From contig JAPXOZ010000006.1 of the NCBI GenBank assembly GCA_033811195.1, positions 1 through 64,000 of the forward strand: DNA of 64,000 bases. Reading direction: 5' to 3'. Position numbers and translations under genes: made by a program. The notes beneath the pieces are model-generated. The model had not been told where the DNA came from and did no database searches. It was given only the letters and a program-made list of their open reading frames with translations. Positions 18,782-27,132 of the stretch are shown piece after piece; position 1 is the stretch's first letter, and the number at the start of each line of letters is the position of its first letter. The stretch is from Cacconaster sp033811195 (GTDB taxonomy: Bacteria > Bacteroidota > Bacteroidia > Bacteroidales > UBA932).

Positions 18782-19537
18782 TCAGTTAAGACGTTTCATA
18801 TTTTGCACCGAGAAAAAACTTTCTTTGATTGAAGGGTCAGATGCACAATCCGATATGGAAAGTACAGTTTTATATCCCTTTTTGTCTGCAGGAATAACCT
18901 CAAAATAAAGCGGAACAAAATGTCCTTGAATCATTTGTATATTGTCGGAGGTATAGGTTCTAATCAAAATGTCATCTTCATCGTAGTACTCAATTTTACG
19001 TTCCACAAAACTGGTGTTGCTAATCCAAACAACCACCTTATTCCAGAGTATAGTGCTTTCTGAATGTGGTGTTAATATCAATTTGTAACATAGATCTCCA
19101 TCAATAACCTCTTTACCTACTAATTCGTGGTTACAGTCATGCAGAAAAGAACTACTTTTCAACATATCATCAATTGTAAAATCGCTACCATGCCATGGGG
19201 TGTTGGTAGCAGCCAATGCTATTTTCACTGTCCTCTCTATTACAGGTTGCCAGTTCCAAATATTATCGCCAATTTTCAGATATGATTCTCCTTTCTCTTT
19301 TGGCGGAGAGACAATGAGTAGCATAGCCATTTCTCTCGATTTTAGCCACGTTTTAATTCCTATGGAACGCTTCCATGTTGGTCTGTAAATAGTCATGTCT
19401 GCTTGGGCTTGAAAGTTGCTGAAATAGCGGTTCTTGTGGGCTTTTTCAACAATCTGATAGGCACTTGTCGACTGAGCCGCAACCTGTGGTATCCATAATA
19501 GTAGTAATGTCAATATTTGAATTATTCTCAAATTCAT
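18782..19537 (-). CDS. LolA-like outer-membrane lipoprotein-sorting protein
   Basis: The 251-residue protein has a signal peptide (1-22, ending QVAAQ) and then the LolA-like pattern: AQADMTIYRPTWKRS, LLIVSPPKEKGESYLKIGDNIWNW, and DLCYKLILTPHSES. It belongs to the group annotated as outer membrane lipoprotein-sorting protein, which is longer than classical LolA and typically encoded with FtsX-type ABC transporters or RND exporters. The LolA fold is a half-barrel that carries acyl chains across the periplasm. As first gene of this cluster it would take cargo from the permease pair and pass it to the outer-membrane barrel encoded downstream. Confidence 0.85.
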   Translation of the reverse strand: MNLRIIQILTLLLLWIPQVAAQSTSAYQIVEKAHKNRYFSNFQAQADMTIYRPTWKRSIGIKTWLKSREMAMLLIVSPPKEKGESYLKIGDNIWNWQPVIERTVKIALAATNTPWHGSDFTIDDMLKSSSFLHDCNHELVGKEVIDGDLCYKLILTPHSESTILWNKVVVWISNTSFVERKIEYYDEDDILIRTYTSDNIQMIQGHFVPLYFEVIPADKKGYKTVLSISDCASDPSIKESFFSVQNMKRLN

Positions 19538-19632
19538 ATTAAATAATCCTTTGCTCGGGATATTCAGAAAACCTCATTTTGTGGTACAATAAAACAAGCC
19601 GCAATTAGTTCTTCTGAAGTATTGCTAGAAAA

Positions 19633-19667
19633 CTGACTTTCCCTATTATAATTATAGAGAAAGTCAG
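19633..19667 (-). terminator. Hairpin terminator after the 19696 gene
   Basis: A 14-base stem with one mismatch (arms 19633-19646 and 19654-19667) encloses a seven-base loop. On the minus strand it is followed by TTTTCTAG. It lies 29 bases after the stop of the barrel protein and before the LolA-like gene, so it should separate the two transcripts. Confidence 0.75.
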
Positions 19668-19695
19668 TCATATTAATTAAATATTGCTTCTTAAA

Positions 19696-20379
19696 TTAGA
19701 AATAGTATACTGCTCCAAGCATCATATTATTTCCATCGATGTCGAGACCAAATCTAGTGAGCTTGAATCCACCATCTTTATCTCTCAAATGTTGGAATCC
19801 CAGGGATCCCATCTTTGCTAAAAGTTTTACACTATCGCTTATCGCAAAAGAAACACCCGGTCTTAGACAAAATTCCAAAGAAAAATAATTTGTGGAAGAT
19901 TTATTCATAATGTAATTGAAACCTACACCCGCATCGGTAAAAATTTCAAATCCTCCTTTTCTAACCATGGTGTAGCGAATATAGGGTGCTAAACGTATCG
20001 CACTGTAACCACTACCCTCAGATTGAGTATCCGCTGCTGTACTTATAGCCGAGTTTAACAAGGCCTTAAAGTCTGTTATATCAATTGATCCAAGCGCTGC
20101 ATATCCTTTGATATAGCCGAGACTAATTCCGGCAGCCATGCTGAGGGACAAATGATATCCAAATTCAGGGAGAATTTTGAAGGAAAAACCCTTCTGGGCA
20201 GAAGAGGCATCCTCATAGTCCTCATAGTCACCACCCGTACCATAATAATCGAAATCCGACATACCTCCCGCTCCAGCTAGGGTACTGAAGGTAAAACCGA
20301 AAGTACCACCTGCGTAGAATTGTGCATGTCCTTGAACACAAATAAATGCTAACACTAAAGCAATAAGTAATTTTTTCAT
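19696..20379 (-). CDS. Outer-membrane beta-barrel protein
   Basis: The 227-residue protein has a signal peptide (1-19, ending GHAQ), then FYAGGTFGFTFSTL, FKILPEFGYHLSL, RLAPYIRYTMV and a terminal AVYYF. This pattern suits a small eight-stranded barrel of the PorT/OmpW-like type. An acidic, tyrosine-rich loop (GGDYEDYEDAS, about residues 49-60) is distinctive and may be surface exposed. The gene is single, with its own promoter and terminator. No specific function can be read from the sequence. Confidence 0.7.
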   Translation of the reverse strand: MKKLLIALVLAFICVQGHAQFYAGGTFGFTFSTLAGAGGMSDFDYYGTGGDYEDYEDASSAQKGFSFKILPEFGYHLSLSMAAGISLGYIKGYAALGSIDITDFKALLNSAISTAADTQSEGSGYSAIRLAPYIRYTMVRKGGFEIFTDAGVGFNYIMNKSSTNYFSLEFCLRPGVSFAISDSVKLLAKMGSLGFQHLRDKDGGFKLTRFGLDIDGNNMMLGAVYYF

Positions 20380-20420
20380 AATAAGTTAGTTTTAATAAAG
20401 TTCAATTTTATTTGTTTTGA

Positions 20421-20451
20421 CAAATGTACAAAAAGTTACTTTATCCTGCAA
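20421..20451 (-). promoter_or_regulatory. Promoter of the 19696 barrel gene
   Basis: The minus strand shows TTG (20449-20451), 20 bases, then TACATTTG (20421-20428), matching TTG-N19-21-TAnnTTTG. It overlaps the upstream alternative start of the plus-strand DUF2202 reading frame, which supports the shorter start at 20532 for that gene. Confidence 0.7.
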
Positions 20452-20487
20452 CATGTTTAAAAAAACATCGTCTAATAATTGTGATAT

Positions 20488-20499
20488 GTGATATATCAC
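20488..20499. promoter_or_regulatory. Palindromic GTGATATATCAC site upstream of the DUF2202 gene
   Basis: This perfect 12-base palindrome lies 32 bases before the ATG at 20532. The arms (TGTGA, TCAC) resemble sites of CRP/FNR-family regulators, with a four-base spacer as in FNR sites. A regulator cannot be named from the sequence. Confidence 0.4.
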
Positions 20500-20531
20500 T
20501 AAGTGATTCATATTTTAGAAATAAAAAAACA

Positions 20532-21122
20532 ATGAAAACAAATTACAATTATTTTTTGAAAACGGGCTTAGTAATGATGCTGGTACTTAATTCTTTTATT
20601 GGATGTACCCAACACATAAACCCAACAAAACTTACAACTTCTGAAAAGGAAGGAATCTTGTTGATGCGTGAAGAAGAAAAGTTAGCTCATGACGTATATA
20701 GTATTTTTGCGCAAAAATACAATATCCCGATTTTCAGAAATATTTCAAAAAGTGAAATAGAACATCAAAAATTGGTTATACAATTGATGAGTAAGTATGA
20801 GATTGAGGACCCTTCCTTTGATGAAGAGGGTAAATTTCATAACAAGGAGTTGCAGGAACTTTATGATCAGTTGACAGCACAAGGGAATACTCTGATTGAA
20901 GCATTAAAAATAGGTGCTTACATTGAAGAGCTGGATATCCGCGATCTAAAACAATTGATGCAAGAGACCGACAATGAAGACATTTTAGGAACTTACGAGC
21001 CTCTGTTGTGGGGATCGGAAAATCACCTGCGGGCCTTTGTCCGTAATCTTACAAACAGAGGTGTGGAGTATCAACCGGTCTTTTTGTCCGAAGAGGAGTT
21101 TAACTCTATACTGAACAGATAA
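20532..21122 (+). CDS. DUF2202 ferritin-like lipoprotein
   Basis: The 196-residue protein from the ATG at 20532 has a lipoprotein signal with cysteine 25 (NSFIGC). An earlier in-frame ATG at 20424 overlaps a divergent promoter and would bury the signal peptide. The body is helical and matches DUF2202: LMREEEKLAHDVY, FRNISKSEIEHQ, DIRDLKQLM and WGSENHLRAFVRNL. The EEEKLAHDVY, SEIEHQ and SENHLRAF segments have the E..H spacing of ferritin-like four-helix bundles, so metal binding is plausible, though not shown. The 3' end faces the long Ig-like lipoprotein gene with four bases between the stops. Confidence 0.82.
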   Translation: MKTNYNYFLKTGLVMMLVLNSFIGCTQHINPTKLTTSEKEGILLMREEEKLAHDVYSIFAQKYNIPIFRNISKSEIEHQKLVIQLMSKYEIEDPSFDEEGKFHNKELQELYDQLTAQGNTLIEALKIGAYIEELDIRDLKQLMQETDNEDILGTYEPLLWGSENHLRAFVRNLTNRGVEYQPVFLSEEEFNSILNR

Positions 21123-21126
21123 CTTG

Positions 21127-24100
21127 TCATTGCAATGTTATTAATCCGGAGAGCGTACCGGTAGCGGTAGTGCTTCCCAGACCATCGTCAGTAGTGTATG
21201 ACGCTGTAACGATCACACCTGTTATAGTATATTCTTGATCATCGTAGAGCTGGCTGTAGGAGACGCTGTTGCTGTTGATTACCCTTGTGCCACCGTCGGA
21301 GTGTAATATGGTAATTGTCCATTCGGCAGATGATGTACATTCTGTCATGCTTTCATCACTGTATGTAGCCACAGCCGTAAACGAGATGGATTGTCCCGGT
21401 ACAAGAGTCACTCCAGACGGGGAAGTAAAATCATTGTCTGATGGAGTGATTTGTACTTCAACCGGATATTTCGGTCTGACATTTAAAACTTTCATATCTG
21501 TAACTGTGACTCCACCGAAGGAATATGTGACTCTTACATTAACCGGTTTGTATGTGTCAGTACTATTTGATGCTTCTATTGTGTTTCCAATGAGATTTGC
21601 GTAGGAAACATTTTCCCCTTCAAGTGAGTAGGTGACTCCGGATGAGGTAAATGTTTGGGTGCTGCCGTCACTATATGTTACCATAGCCGAAAGTATGCAT
21701 TTGCTATCACCCTGAGCGATGGTGTATTTATTCATGAACAAGATAACTTCTGATGCTGCAACCTCCTCTTTCCCGTTGATTGTAACAGTTGTATGATCCG
21801 TTAAAACGGCCTCTCCGTATGAGAATGTTCCTCGGATTGTGACGCTTTGCGCAGAGGATTCGCTGTTATTTCCCTTAAGAATACCATTTTCCACCTGATG
21901 GTTATATACATATTCCTCTCCCGAGGTGATAATGTAGCTAACATCGGTTTCCGTCGTTACTGATCCGTCGCTCCATATAACACTGGCGGAGAGAAGGCTT
22001 GTTCCATTCCATTCTATGATTGAAGGAGATGCATATATTGAAAATGCCATAGGACTCTTTGTCGCTCCTTCTACTAAGAGATTTGCCGTAGTGCTCATTC
22101 CGGAGAGTGTGGCTGTTATGGTAGTTGTCTTTGCGGAAGAAGAGGTGTTGCATCCCGTTGCCTTACCGTTGCTTACAGTTGCTGCATCTGTGTCTGAGCT
22201 GCTCCATGAGCAGAGAGATGTGACATCACTGGTCGTTCCGTCCGAGTATGTTGCTGTTGCTGTAAATGATTGGTTTCCATTTGCCGTGATAGTGGCGGAG
22301 GTGGGGGAGAGTGTCAAGTATGTAATTGCAGGATCGTTTTGCGGAATTATCATCAAAGTTGCATATCCCGTCGTTGTGCCATAAACCGCTTTAATTGTTG
22401 CATGACCGGTCACAAGTGTAGTGACTTCTCCGGCGGAGACTGATGCCTTGTCGGGATGTAGGCTGCTCCATTGAGCAGAGGAGGTAACATCAGTATAGGT
22501 GGATCCTATGTTCACTCCATTGACGAATGTAGTAGTGGTTAGCATAGCTGTAATCTGCAATGAGGAGCCAATAGTTACCGTAGCGGATTCAGGGTCAAGG
22601 TTAAGTTCATAATCATAGTATGTATAACCATCACGATAACATTTGATTAGAGCAGTATTCCTTATGCCGTTGAATTCTGCCGAGATTATCAAATCGACAT
22701 AATCCTCATTTCCGCGGTAGATGTTTATTAACATAGCTGAAGAGGAGAGGTCAGCTGCATCCGGTCTGCTGTTACTCCAAGTGCATTCTTGTGTGATGTC
22801 ACTTGTGGAACCATCAGACCATATTGCCGTTGCACTAAGTTGCACACAGTTCCCATAGAATAGTGACATTGATAATGGTTCCACAATAATCTCAGTGATT
22901 ATTACTGAGGGTACCACATTGATTTGCAGTATGCTGCTCTTTTTCAGATCGAGTGTACTGGCGGTCAGAGTGGCACTGACCGGTGCTGTGATATTTGAAG
23001 TGCTGTAGATGATGACTTTGTTTTCCTCGCGGGAATAACTCAGATCTCCGTTTTCAAACTCCTTACTGCCATTTAGTATTATAGGTAAACCGATAGGGTA
23101 GAGCGCAAGTGTCGCTGTATCTTTTCCCAACGAGGAAAGATTGAGAACAAGCGGCTCCCAGCCTATGCTTCTATTGTCTTCCACTACTCCGGGATCTACC
23201 TTCCAAGATTCTGTGGAAATCGAATTGTCTGATGGAAGAAAAGTGAGTGTATGGATTGTGTTTCGTGTAATGTCAAATGAAGAGGTATTATCGGCTCCAA
23301 GATAGATTCTGAAGGTCATATTGTTCGAATTAAGTCCTATAGAAACTCCTCCTCCAATATATCTGCCCTCGATCTCGATAAAAGTGCAGAGATTCTTTGC
23401 AAAAGGAATGTTGTCTGGGATTTTGGCCCAGGGATCTCTATTATTCGGCAGAAGGTTTCCTTGGAGATTCTCAAACATATAAAAGGAAACGGCAGATCCT
23501 GCATTCAGTCGCTGGAGATCCGACATCGTGCTAACATCACCGTCAAGGGTGGCAGTTGCAGCCCTAGTTGAAAATGGAAATGCATTGGCGGCGGAGTTGC
23601 GAAGTCTTACTCCGGTCACCTCGAAAATCCCTTCCAGATGGCTGCGATCTATCACAAGGTCGTAGCGTGCTACAAGGCGCACAAAATCCATTGTATAATT
23701 GTTGTCGCCAGGTGCTACTGTAAGAGTCCCGGCGTGTGCCATTGGAAACCCGCCTGAGGTTATCCCCGACAGACCAGGCCATGCGATGGAAACTTCTTTC
23801 ATCGCACTATCGGAGATCGGAGGAGTGAATCCGCTGACGTTGGCTAGTGCATATACTGTATAACTCTTTCCTACAGGCAGCTCAATGGAAATCTCTTCGC
23901 TGTCTGAAAAAATATATGATCCGGCGAGTATTCCTAAATTGTCATAAAGAGATATCTCTATAGAGGTAATTATGGAGTCATCTATATCTATGCTGCTCTT
24001 TGTGGCTATTTCATCCTTTACGACAGAGAGGAATGTCACCTTTCCTGTAATATTGCTGCTCTCTGAATCTTTCCGGCACCCGGCCACAATAAGTGCGACA

Positions 24101-24135
24101 GTCAGTGTGAATAACAATTTCTTCAGTGTTTTCAT
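21127..24135 (-). CDS. Long fimbrillin-like lipoprotein with bacterial Ig-like (BIG2) repeats
   Basis: From the ATG at 24135 the protein has 1002 residues and a lipobox cysteine at residue 20 (LIVAGC). Upstream in-frame residues to 24186 would precede the signal peptide and are excluded. Residues about 30-330 look like a fimbrillin/DUF4906-type domain (SIEISLYDNLGILAGSY, PVGKSYTVYALANVSG, MDFVRLVARYDLVI). From about 420 onward at least five Ig-like units follow with the BIG2 pattern of ATYSDGTTSDVTSLCSWSS. It is probably a long surface stalk or adhesin, with the fimbrillin-like part allowing attachment to other subunits. It stands alone. The repeats are divergent in sequence. Confidence 0.8.
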   Translation of the reverse strand: MKTLKKLLFTLTVALIVAGCRKDSESSNITGKVTFLSVVKDEIATKSSIDIDDSIITSIEISLYDNLGILAGSYIFSDSEEISIELPVGKSYTVYALANVSGFTPPISDSAMKEVSIAWPGLSGITSGGFPMAHAGTLTVAPGDNNYTMDFVRLVARYDLVIDRSHLEGIFEVTGVRLRNSAANAFPFSTRAATATLDGDVSTMSDLQRLNAGSAVSFYMFENLQGNLLPNNRDPWAKIPDNIPFAKNLCTFIEIEGRYIGGGVSIGLNSNNMTFRIYLGADNTSSFDITRNTIHTLTFLPSDNSISTESWKVDPGVVEDNRSIGWEPLVLNLSSLGKDTATLALYPIGLPIILNGSKEFENGDLSYSREENKVIIYSTSNITAPVSATLTASTLDLKKSSILQINVVPSVIITEIIVEPLSMSLFYGNCVQLSATAIWSDGSTSDITQECTWSNSRPDAADLSSSAMLINIYRGNEDYVDLIISAEFNGIRNTALIKCYRDGYTYYDYELNLDPESATVTIGSSLQITAMLTTTTFVNGVNIGSTYTDVTSSAQWSSLHPDKASVSAGEVTTLVTGHATIKAVYGTTTGYATLMIIPQNDPAITYLTLSPTSATITANGNQSFTATATYSDGTTSDVTSLCSWSSSDTDAATVSNGKATGCNTSSSAKTTTITATLSGMSTTANLLVEGATKSPMAFSIYASPSIIEWNGTSLLSASVIWSDGSVTTETDVSYIITSGEEYVYNHQVENGILKGNNSESSAQSVTIRGTFSYGEAVLTDHTTVTINGKEEVAASEVILFMNKYTIAQGDSKCILSAMVTYSDGSTQTFTSSGVTYSLEGENVSYANLIGNTIEASNSTDTYKPVNVRVTYSFGGVTVTDMKVLNVRPKYPVEVQITPSDNDFTSPSGVTLVPGQSISFTAVATYSDESMTECTSSAEWTITILHSDGGTRVINSNSVSYSQLYDDQEYTITGVIVTASYTTDDGLGSTTATGTLSGLITLQ

Positions 24136-24480
24136 TGCAAATGTTTTATGAGTCGATCCGTTTCTGACCGTGAATATGAAAAACATTTACCAAATAATAA
24201 AATACACTTACAAATCTCGCTCTGTTAAAACCGCCTCAGAGGTCATTTTCGACGGGGTGGTATAAAACCGATATATTATTTTTTTATTTTTATAATCAAC
24301 CATTTGTCATCAAGAAATCTCTCAAAAACCTAATATACACCAGATTGCTTTTTATAGAAAATGATACCTTTTCCGACAATCGCCAAAAATTCCCAATACA
24401 GCTTTCTACATGCTTTTTCTTATGAATTCAATGGTTTTCTTTGTGATAAAACCAATTAGAATCAACAAATAGATAGACTT
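24136..24480. other. AT-rich gap without recognised gene
   Basis: About 345 bases lie between the start of the Ig-like lipoprotein gene and the small gene at 24481. It must hold two divergent promoters, but I found no full TAnnTTTG box at good spacing on either strand. No RNA gene or strong hairpin was seen. Confidence 0.5.
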
Positions 24481-24786
24481 ATGACAAAACTGCTCACAAT
24501 TTCATTCGACAGTTCAAACTGCGAGTTCTACGTAGAAATTAACAGGAATGAACACCACTCTAAAGAACTTATTGTCCTTGGATTGAATTCACTCTACAAG
24601 GAGATTCCTGATATTCTGCCTTCTTCACTTGCACTTGCACTCTTCATCTCTGAGGATCCTGACTATCTTGCAGGTATTCTTAATTACCGTGTTCATAGAA
24701 TTATCTCTACCCTTGAAGAATTACACGATATAAAATCCAAAAAAAATATCATGAAATCAATAAAAACAAGTAAAAAGTTAAAATAA
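24481..24786 (+). CDS. Small hypothetical protein
   Basis: I do not recognise this 101-residue protein. It has no signal peptide or membrane segment. The N-terminal part (LLTISFDSSNCEFYVEIN) looks like a beta hairpin. The middle is hydrophobic and helical, and the last 20 residues are lysine-rich (IKSKKNIMKSIKTSKKLK), which suggests nucleic-acid contact or a disordered tail. It precedes the HTH-like gene at 24862 on the same strand with a 75-base gap. That gap holds a separate -7 box, so the two may be related but independently transcribed. Confidence 0.5.
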   Translation: MTKLLTISFDSSNCEFYVEINRNEHHSKELIVLGLNSLYKEIPDILPSSLALALFISEDPDYLAGILNYRVHRIISTLEELHDIKSKKNIMKSIKTSKKLK

Positions 24787-24811
24787 ATTATTAAATGATG
24801 CTTTTTTTTAT

Positions 24812-24819
24812 TAATTTTG
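24812..24819 (+). promoter_or_regulatory. -7 promoter box for the 24862 gene
   Basis: TAATTTTG matches TAnnTTTG and lies 42 bases before the ATG at 24862. The -33 region is not convincing. Confidence 0.45.
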
Positions 24820-24861
24820 TTCATTAATTAACATCAACAACAAAAATAAATAAAAAGCATT

Positions 24862-25392
24862 ATGGCAGGAAAACGTAAAAGCAAAGTTTCAACTCTCGTA
24901 AATCTGGATTTCATTGCCCATTTTTTAAAGATGTCGGGTGAAAATGTCTCTTCATTTTCCCGCAAAGCAGGTATATCCAAGCAATCCATGCAGCAATGGT
25001 TTGAATATGATGATATGACCATTGCTAAGATAAAGGAAATCTTCGGCAACTATGGATATGATTGGGACTATCGTCTGGTATCGAGACGTGCCCCCAAGGA
25101 GGTAGAGATGCCCGAGCATCTTGAGATTGAAGTTGCAGAGCGTGCATATCCCCGTCTTGACTCATCTAAGCGCCTTTTTGAGTTACGACGTGCCATTATT
25201 GATGCAGGTTATACCAATAAGGATTTTATTGAGCAGTTGCGCAAAAAAGGTCTTGCCCACAGTGGTATGCCTTGGTGGACCAACTGTGTAAAGGTGGATT
25301 CCATATATTTGAGTGACCTTCGCAATATGGCCGAAGAGCTTAATTGTGACCTGAAGATCAGCATCAAGCCCAAACCTAATGTGGAGGACTAA
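24862..25392 (+). CDS. Putative DNA-binding protein with two HTH-like halves
   Basis: The 176-residue protein starts with a basic stretch (MAGKRKSKV). Residues 15-45 resemble an XRE-type helix-turn-helix (FLKMSGENVSSFSRKAGISK followed by QSMQQWF). The second half repeats the plan: RLFELRRAIIDAGYTNKDFI, then an SIYLSDLRNMAEELNCDLKI segment that parallels MTIAKIKEIFGNYGYDWDYR of the first half. This suggests an internal duplication of an HTH plus a small strand. No named family is recognised. It could be a regulator or nucleoid protein. Its stop overlaps the end of the convergent DUF1846 gene by four bases. Confidence 0.55.
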   Translation: MAGKRKSKVSTLVNLDFIAHFLKMSGENVSSFSRKAGISKQSMQQWFEYDDMTIAKIKEIFGNYGYDWDYRLVSRRAPKEVEMPEHLEIEVAERAYPRLDSSKRLFELRRAIIDAGYTNKDFIEQLRKKGLAHSGMPWWTNCVKVDSIYLSDLRNMAEELNCDLKISIKPKPNVED

Positions 25393-26852
25393 GATTTCTT
25401 TATAGGATCGCAGGTGAGGTCAACACCAAGTTTTCGGAAGATCTTGCGGTCTACCTCGCTTAACATTACTGTAGAGTGTACTTGACAGCCGTCGAGTTCG
25501 GGAAGTTTTTCCAGAGCACGGCGGCAATTTTCATTTGTAGTGCTTAGCATTGACAATGCTACCAAGACTTCATCCGTATGCAGACGTGGGTTTCGGCCAT
25601 GAAGGTAGGAGACTTTAGTCTTCTGGATAGGTTCGATCATACTTTGGGGTATCAGTTTTACGCTGTGGTCAATACCTGCCAGATGTTTAGTAGCATTGAG
25701 TATTAACGCGGCGCTGGGACCCAGAAGATCACTTGTTTTTGCAGTTATGATAGTACCGTCAGCCAGTTCTATAGCTGCGGAGTGAACATTGGACTCTTCT
25801 TTTCTCTCTTTGGCCGCCACGGTAGTCTTGCGGAAGGCGGTGGTTATTTTTGCCTGTTTCATCACCAGGGCTATCTTTTTGACCTCGGAATCGTTGAGTG
25901 CTCCATCTGCAAGTTTGCCCAATGCAGTGTAATATCTGCGGATAATCTCGTCGCGTGCGGCATTACTGCAAACTTCCTCATCACTTATGCAGAATCCTAT
26001 CATGTTTACCCCCATATCAGTGGGAGATTTATAGTGGTTTTCGCCATAAATGCCCTCAAAAAGGGTGTTAAGCACGGGAAAGATCTCTATGTCACGATTG
26101 TAGTTTATTGCAACGGTACCATATGCCTCCAGATGAAAAGGATCCACCATATTGACATCATTGAGGTCTGCTGTAGCTGCCTCGTAAGCTAGATGTATGG
26201 GGTGTTTGAGGGGAAGGTTCCATACAGGGAATGTTTCAAATTTGGCATAACCGGCCTTAATGCCTTTTTGGTGATCCTGATAGAGTTGACTAAGGCATAC
26301 CGCGCACTTTCCACTGCCTGATCCGGGGGAAGTAACTATCACTAGAGGACGCGAGGTCTCTACATAGTCATTCTTTCCAAATCCTTCATCTGATTCGATA
26401 AGGGCAACATCGTTTGGGTACCCTTCGATGGTATAGTGATAAAATGTACGTATTCCCATACGTTCTAGTCTGAGGCGGTAATGGTCTGCACTTGCCTGTC
26501 CGTTGTAGTGAGTTATGACGACCGAACTTACAAGGAAACCCCTACTTTCAAATTCGTGGCGAAGACGGAGAACATCTTCATCATAAGTTATGCCGAGGTC
26601 ACTGCGAATTTTGTTTTTTTCAATATCTACTGCGCTTATGACAATTATGATTTCTGCATCATCACTCATTTGCACAAGCATTTGAAGCTTGCTGTCAGGA
26701 TTGAAGCCTGGTAGAACGCGGCTTGCATGATGGTCGTCGAAAAGTTTCCCCCCGAACTCTAGATATAGTTTATCGCCGAACTGGGCGATACGTTCCCGTA
26801 TGCGTTCGGATTGAATTTTTAGATACTTTTTATTGTCAAATCCAATAGCCAT
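25389..26852 (-). CDS. DUF1846 family protein
   Basis: The 487-residue protein begins IGFDNKKYLKIQSERIRERI and matches the DUF1846 family, a conserved cytoplasmic family of about 500 residues with an unknown reaction. Visible landmarks are FGGKLFDDHHASRVLPGF, a glycine-rich loop VTSPGSGSGKCA near residue 175 that resembles a P-loop, and the conserved HGRNPRLHTDEVLVALS near the C-terminus. An ATG four codons upstream (26864) lies inside the promoter -7 box, so the ATG at 26852 is chosen. The family is confident from these blocks; the function is not known. Confidence 0.85.
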   Translation of the reverse strand: MAIGFDNKKYLKIQSERIRERIAQFGDKLYLEFGGKLFDDHHASRVLPGFNPDSKLQMLVQMSDDAEIIIVISAVDIEKNKIRSDLGITYDEDVLRLRHEFESRGFLVSSVVITHYNGQASADHYRLRLERMGIRTFYHYTIEGYPNDVALIESDEGFGKNDYVETSRPLVIVTSPGSGSGKCAVCLSQLYQDHQKGIKAGYAKFETFPVWNLPLKHPIHLAYEAATADLNDVNMVDPFHLEAYGTVAINYNRDIEIFPVLNTLFEGIYGENHYKSPTDMGVNMIGFCISDEEVCSNAARDEIIRRYYTALGKLADGALNDSEVKKIALVMKQAKITTAFRKTTVAAKERKEESNVHSAAIELADGTIITAKTSDLLGPSAALILNATKHLAGIDHSVKLIPQSMIEPIQKTKVSYLHGRNPRLHTDEVLVALSMLSTTNENCRRALEKLPELDGCQVHSTVMLSEVDRKIFRKLGVDLTCDPIKKS

Positions 26853-26861
26853 TACGGGACA

Positions 26862-26892
26862 CAAATTTAGGGATTTTTTTGATTTTATTCAA
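26862..26892 (-). promoter_or_regulatory. Promoter of the DUF1846 gene
   Basis: The minus strand has TTG (26890-26892), 20 bases, then TAAATTTG (26862-26869). The box ends nine bases before the ATG at 26852, so the leader would be only a few bases long. Confidence 0.7.
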
Positions 26893-26908
26893 ATAAATCA
26901 AAAAAATG

Positions 26909-26957
26909 GTGCGAGTTGCGAGTTGCGTGTTACGGGGTGTGGGGTGAGTTCTGAGTA
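26909..26957 (+). repeat. Short heptamer-repeat block upstream of the DUF1846 gene
   Basis: The plus strand reads GCGAGTT, GCGAGTT, GCGTGTT and then related units ending GAGTTCTGAGT. It is nearly identical to the block at 8860-8888 inside the fimbrillin gene. It sits just behind the -33 of the DUF1846 promoter and outside the terminator of the TonB-dependent receptor gene. Confidence 0.8.
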
Positions 26958-27077
26958 ATTTTTTTAGTAATTAGTTTGGAGTTAGGATTTGCACCAAATA
27001 TCTCATACTCTTTTTTAATAATAAATATACACTCAACTCTCTAATCCTCAATACTACACACTCCTTACTACACAAAA

Positions 27078-27106
27078 ACGGGTATAACTGTCGTTGTCAT
27101 ACCCGT
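27078..27106 (-). terminator. Rho-independent terminator of the TonB-dependent receptor gene
   Basis: Perfect eight-base arms, ACGGGTAT (27078-27085) and ATACCCGT (27099-27106), enclose a 13-base loop. On the minus strand the hairpin is followed by TTTTTG. It begins 27 bases after the stop of the receptor gene. Confidence 0.85.
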
Positions 27107-27132
27107 CCTTATGTGTTAAGCTATTTCAAAAC

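Noticed and set aside
20424..20531. Longer start for the DUF2202 protein
   Set aside because: It overlaps a divergent promoter, and the extra 36 residues would hide the lipoprotein signal peptide.
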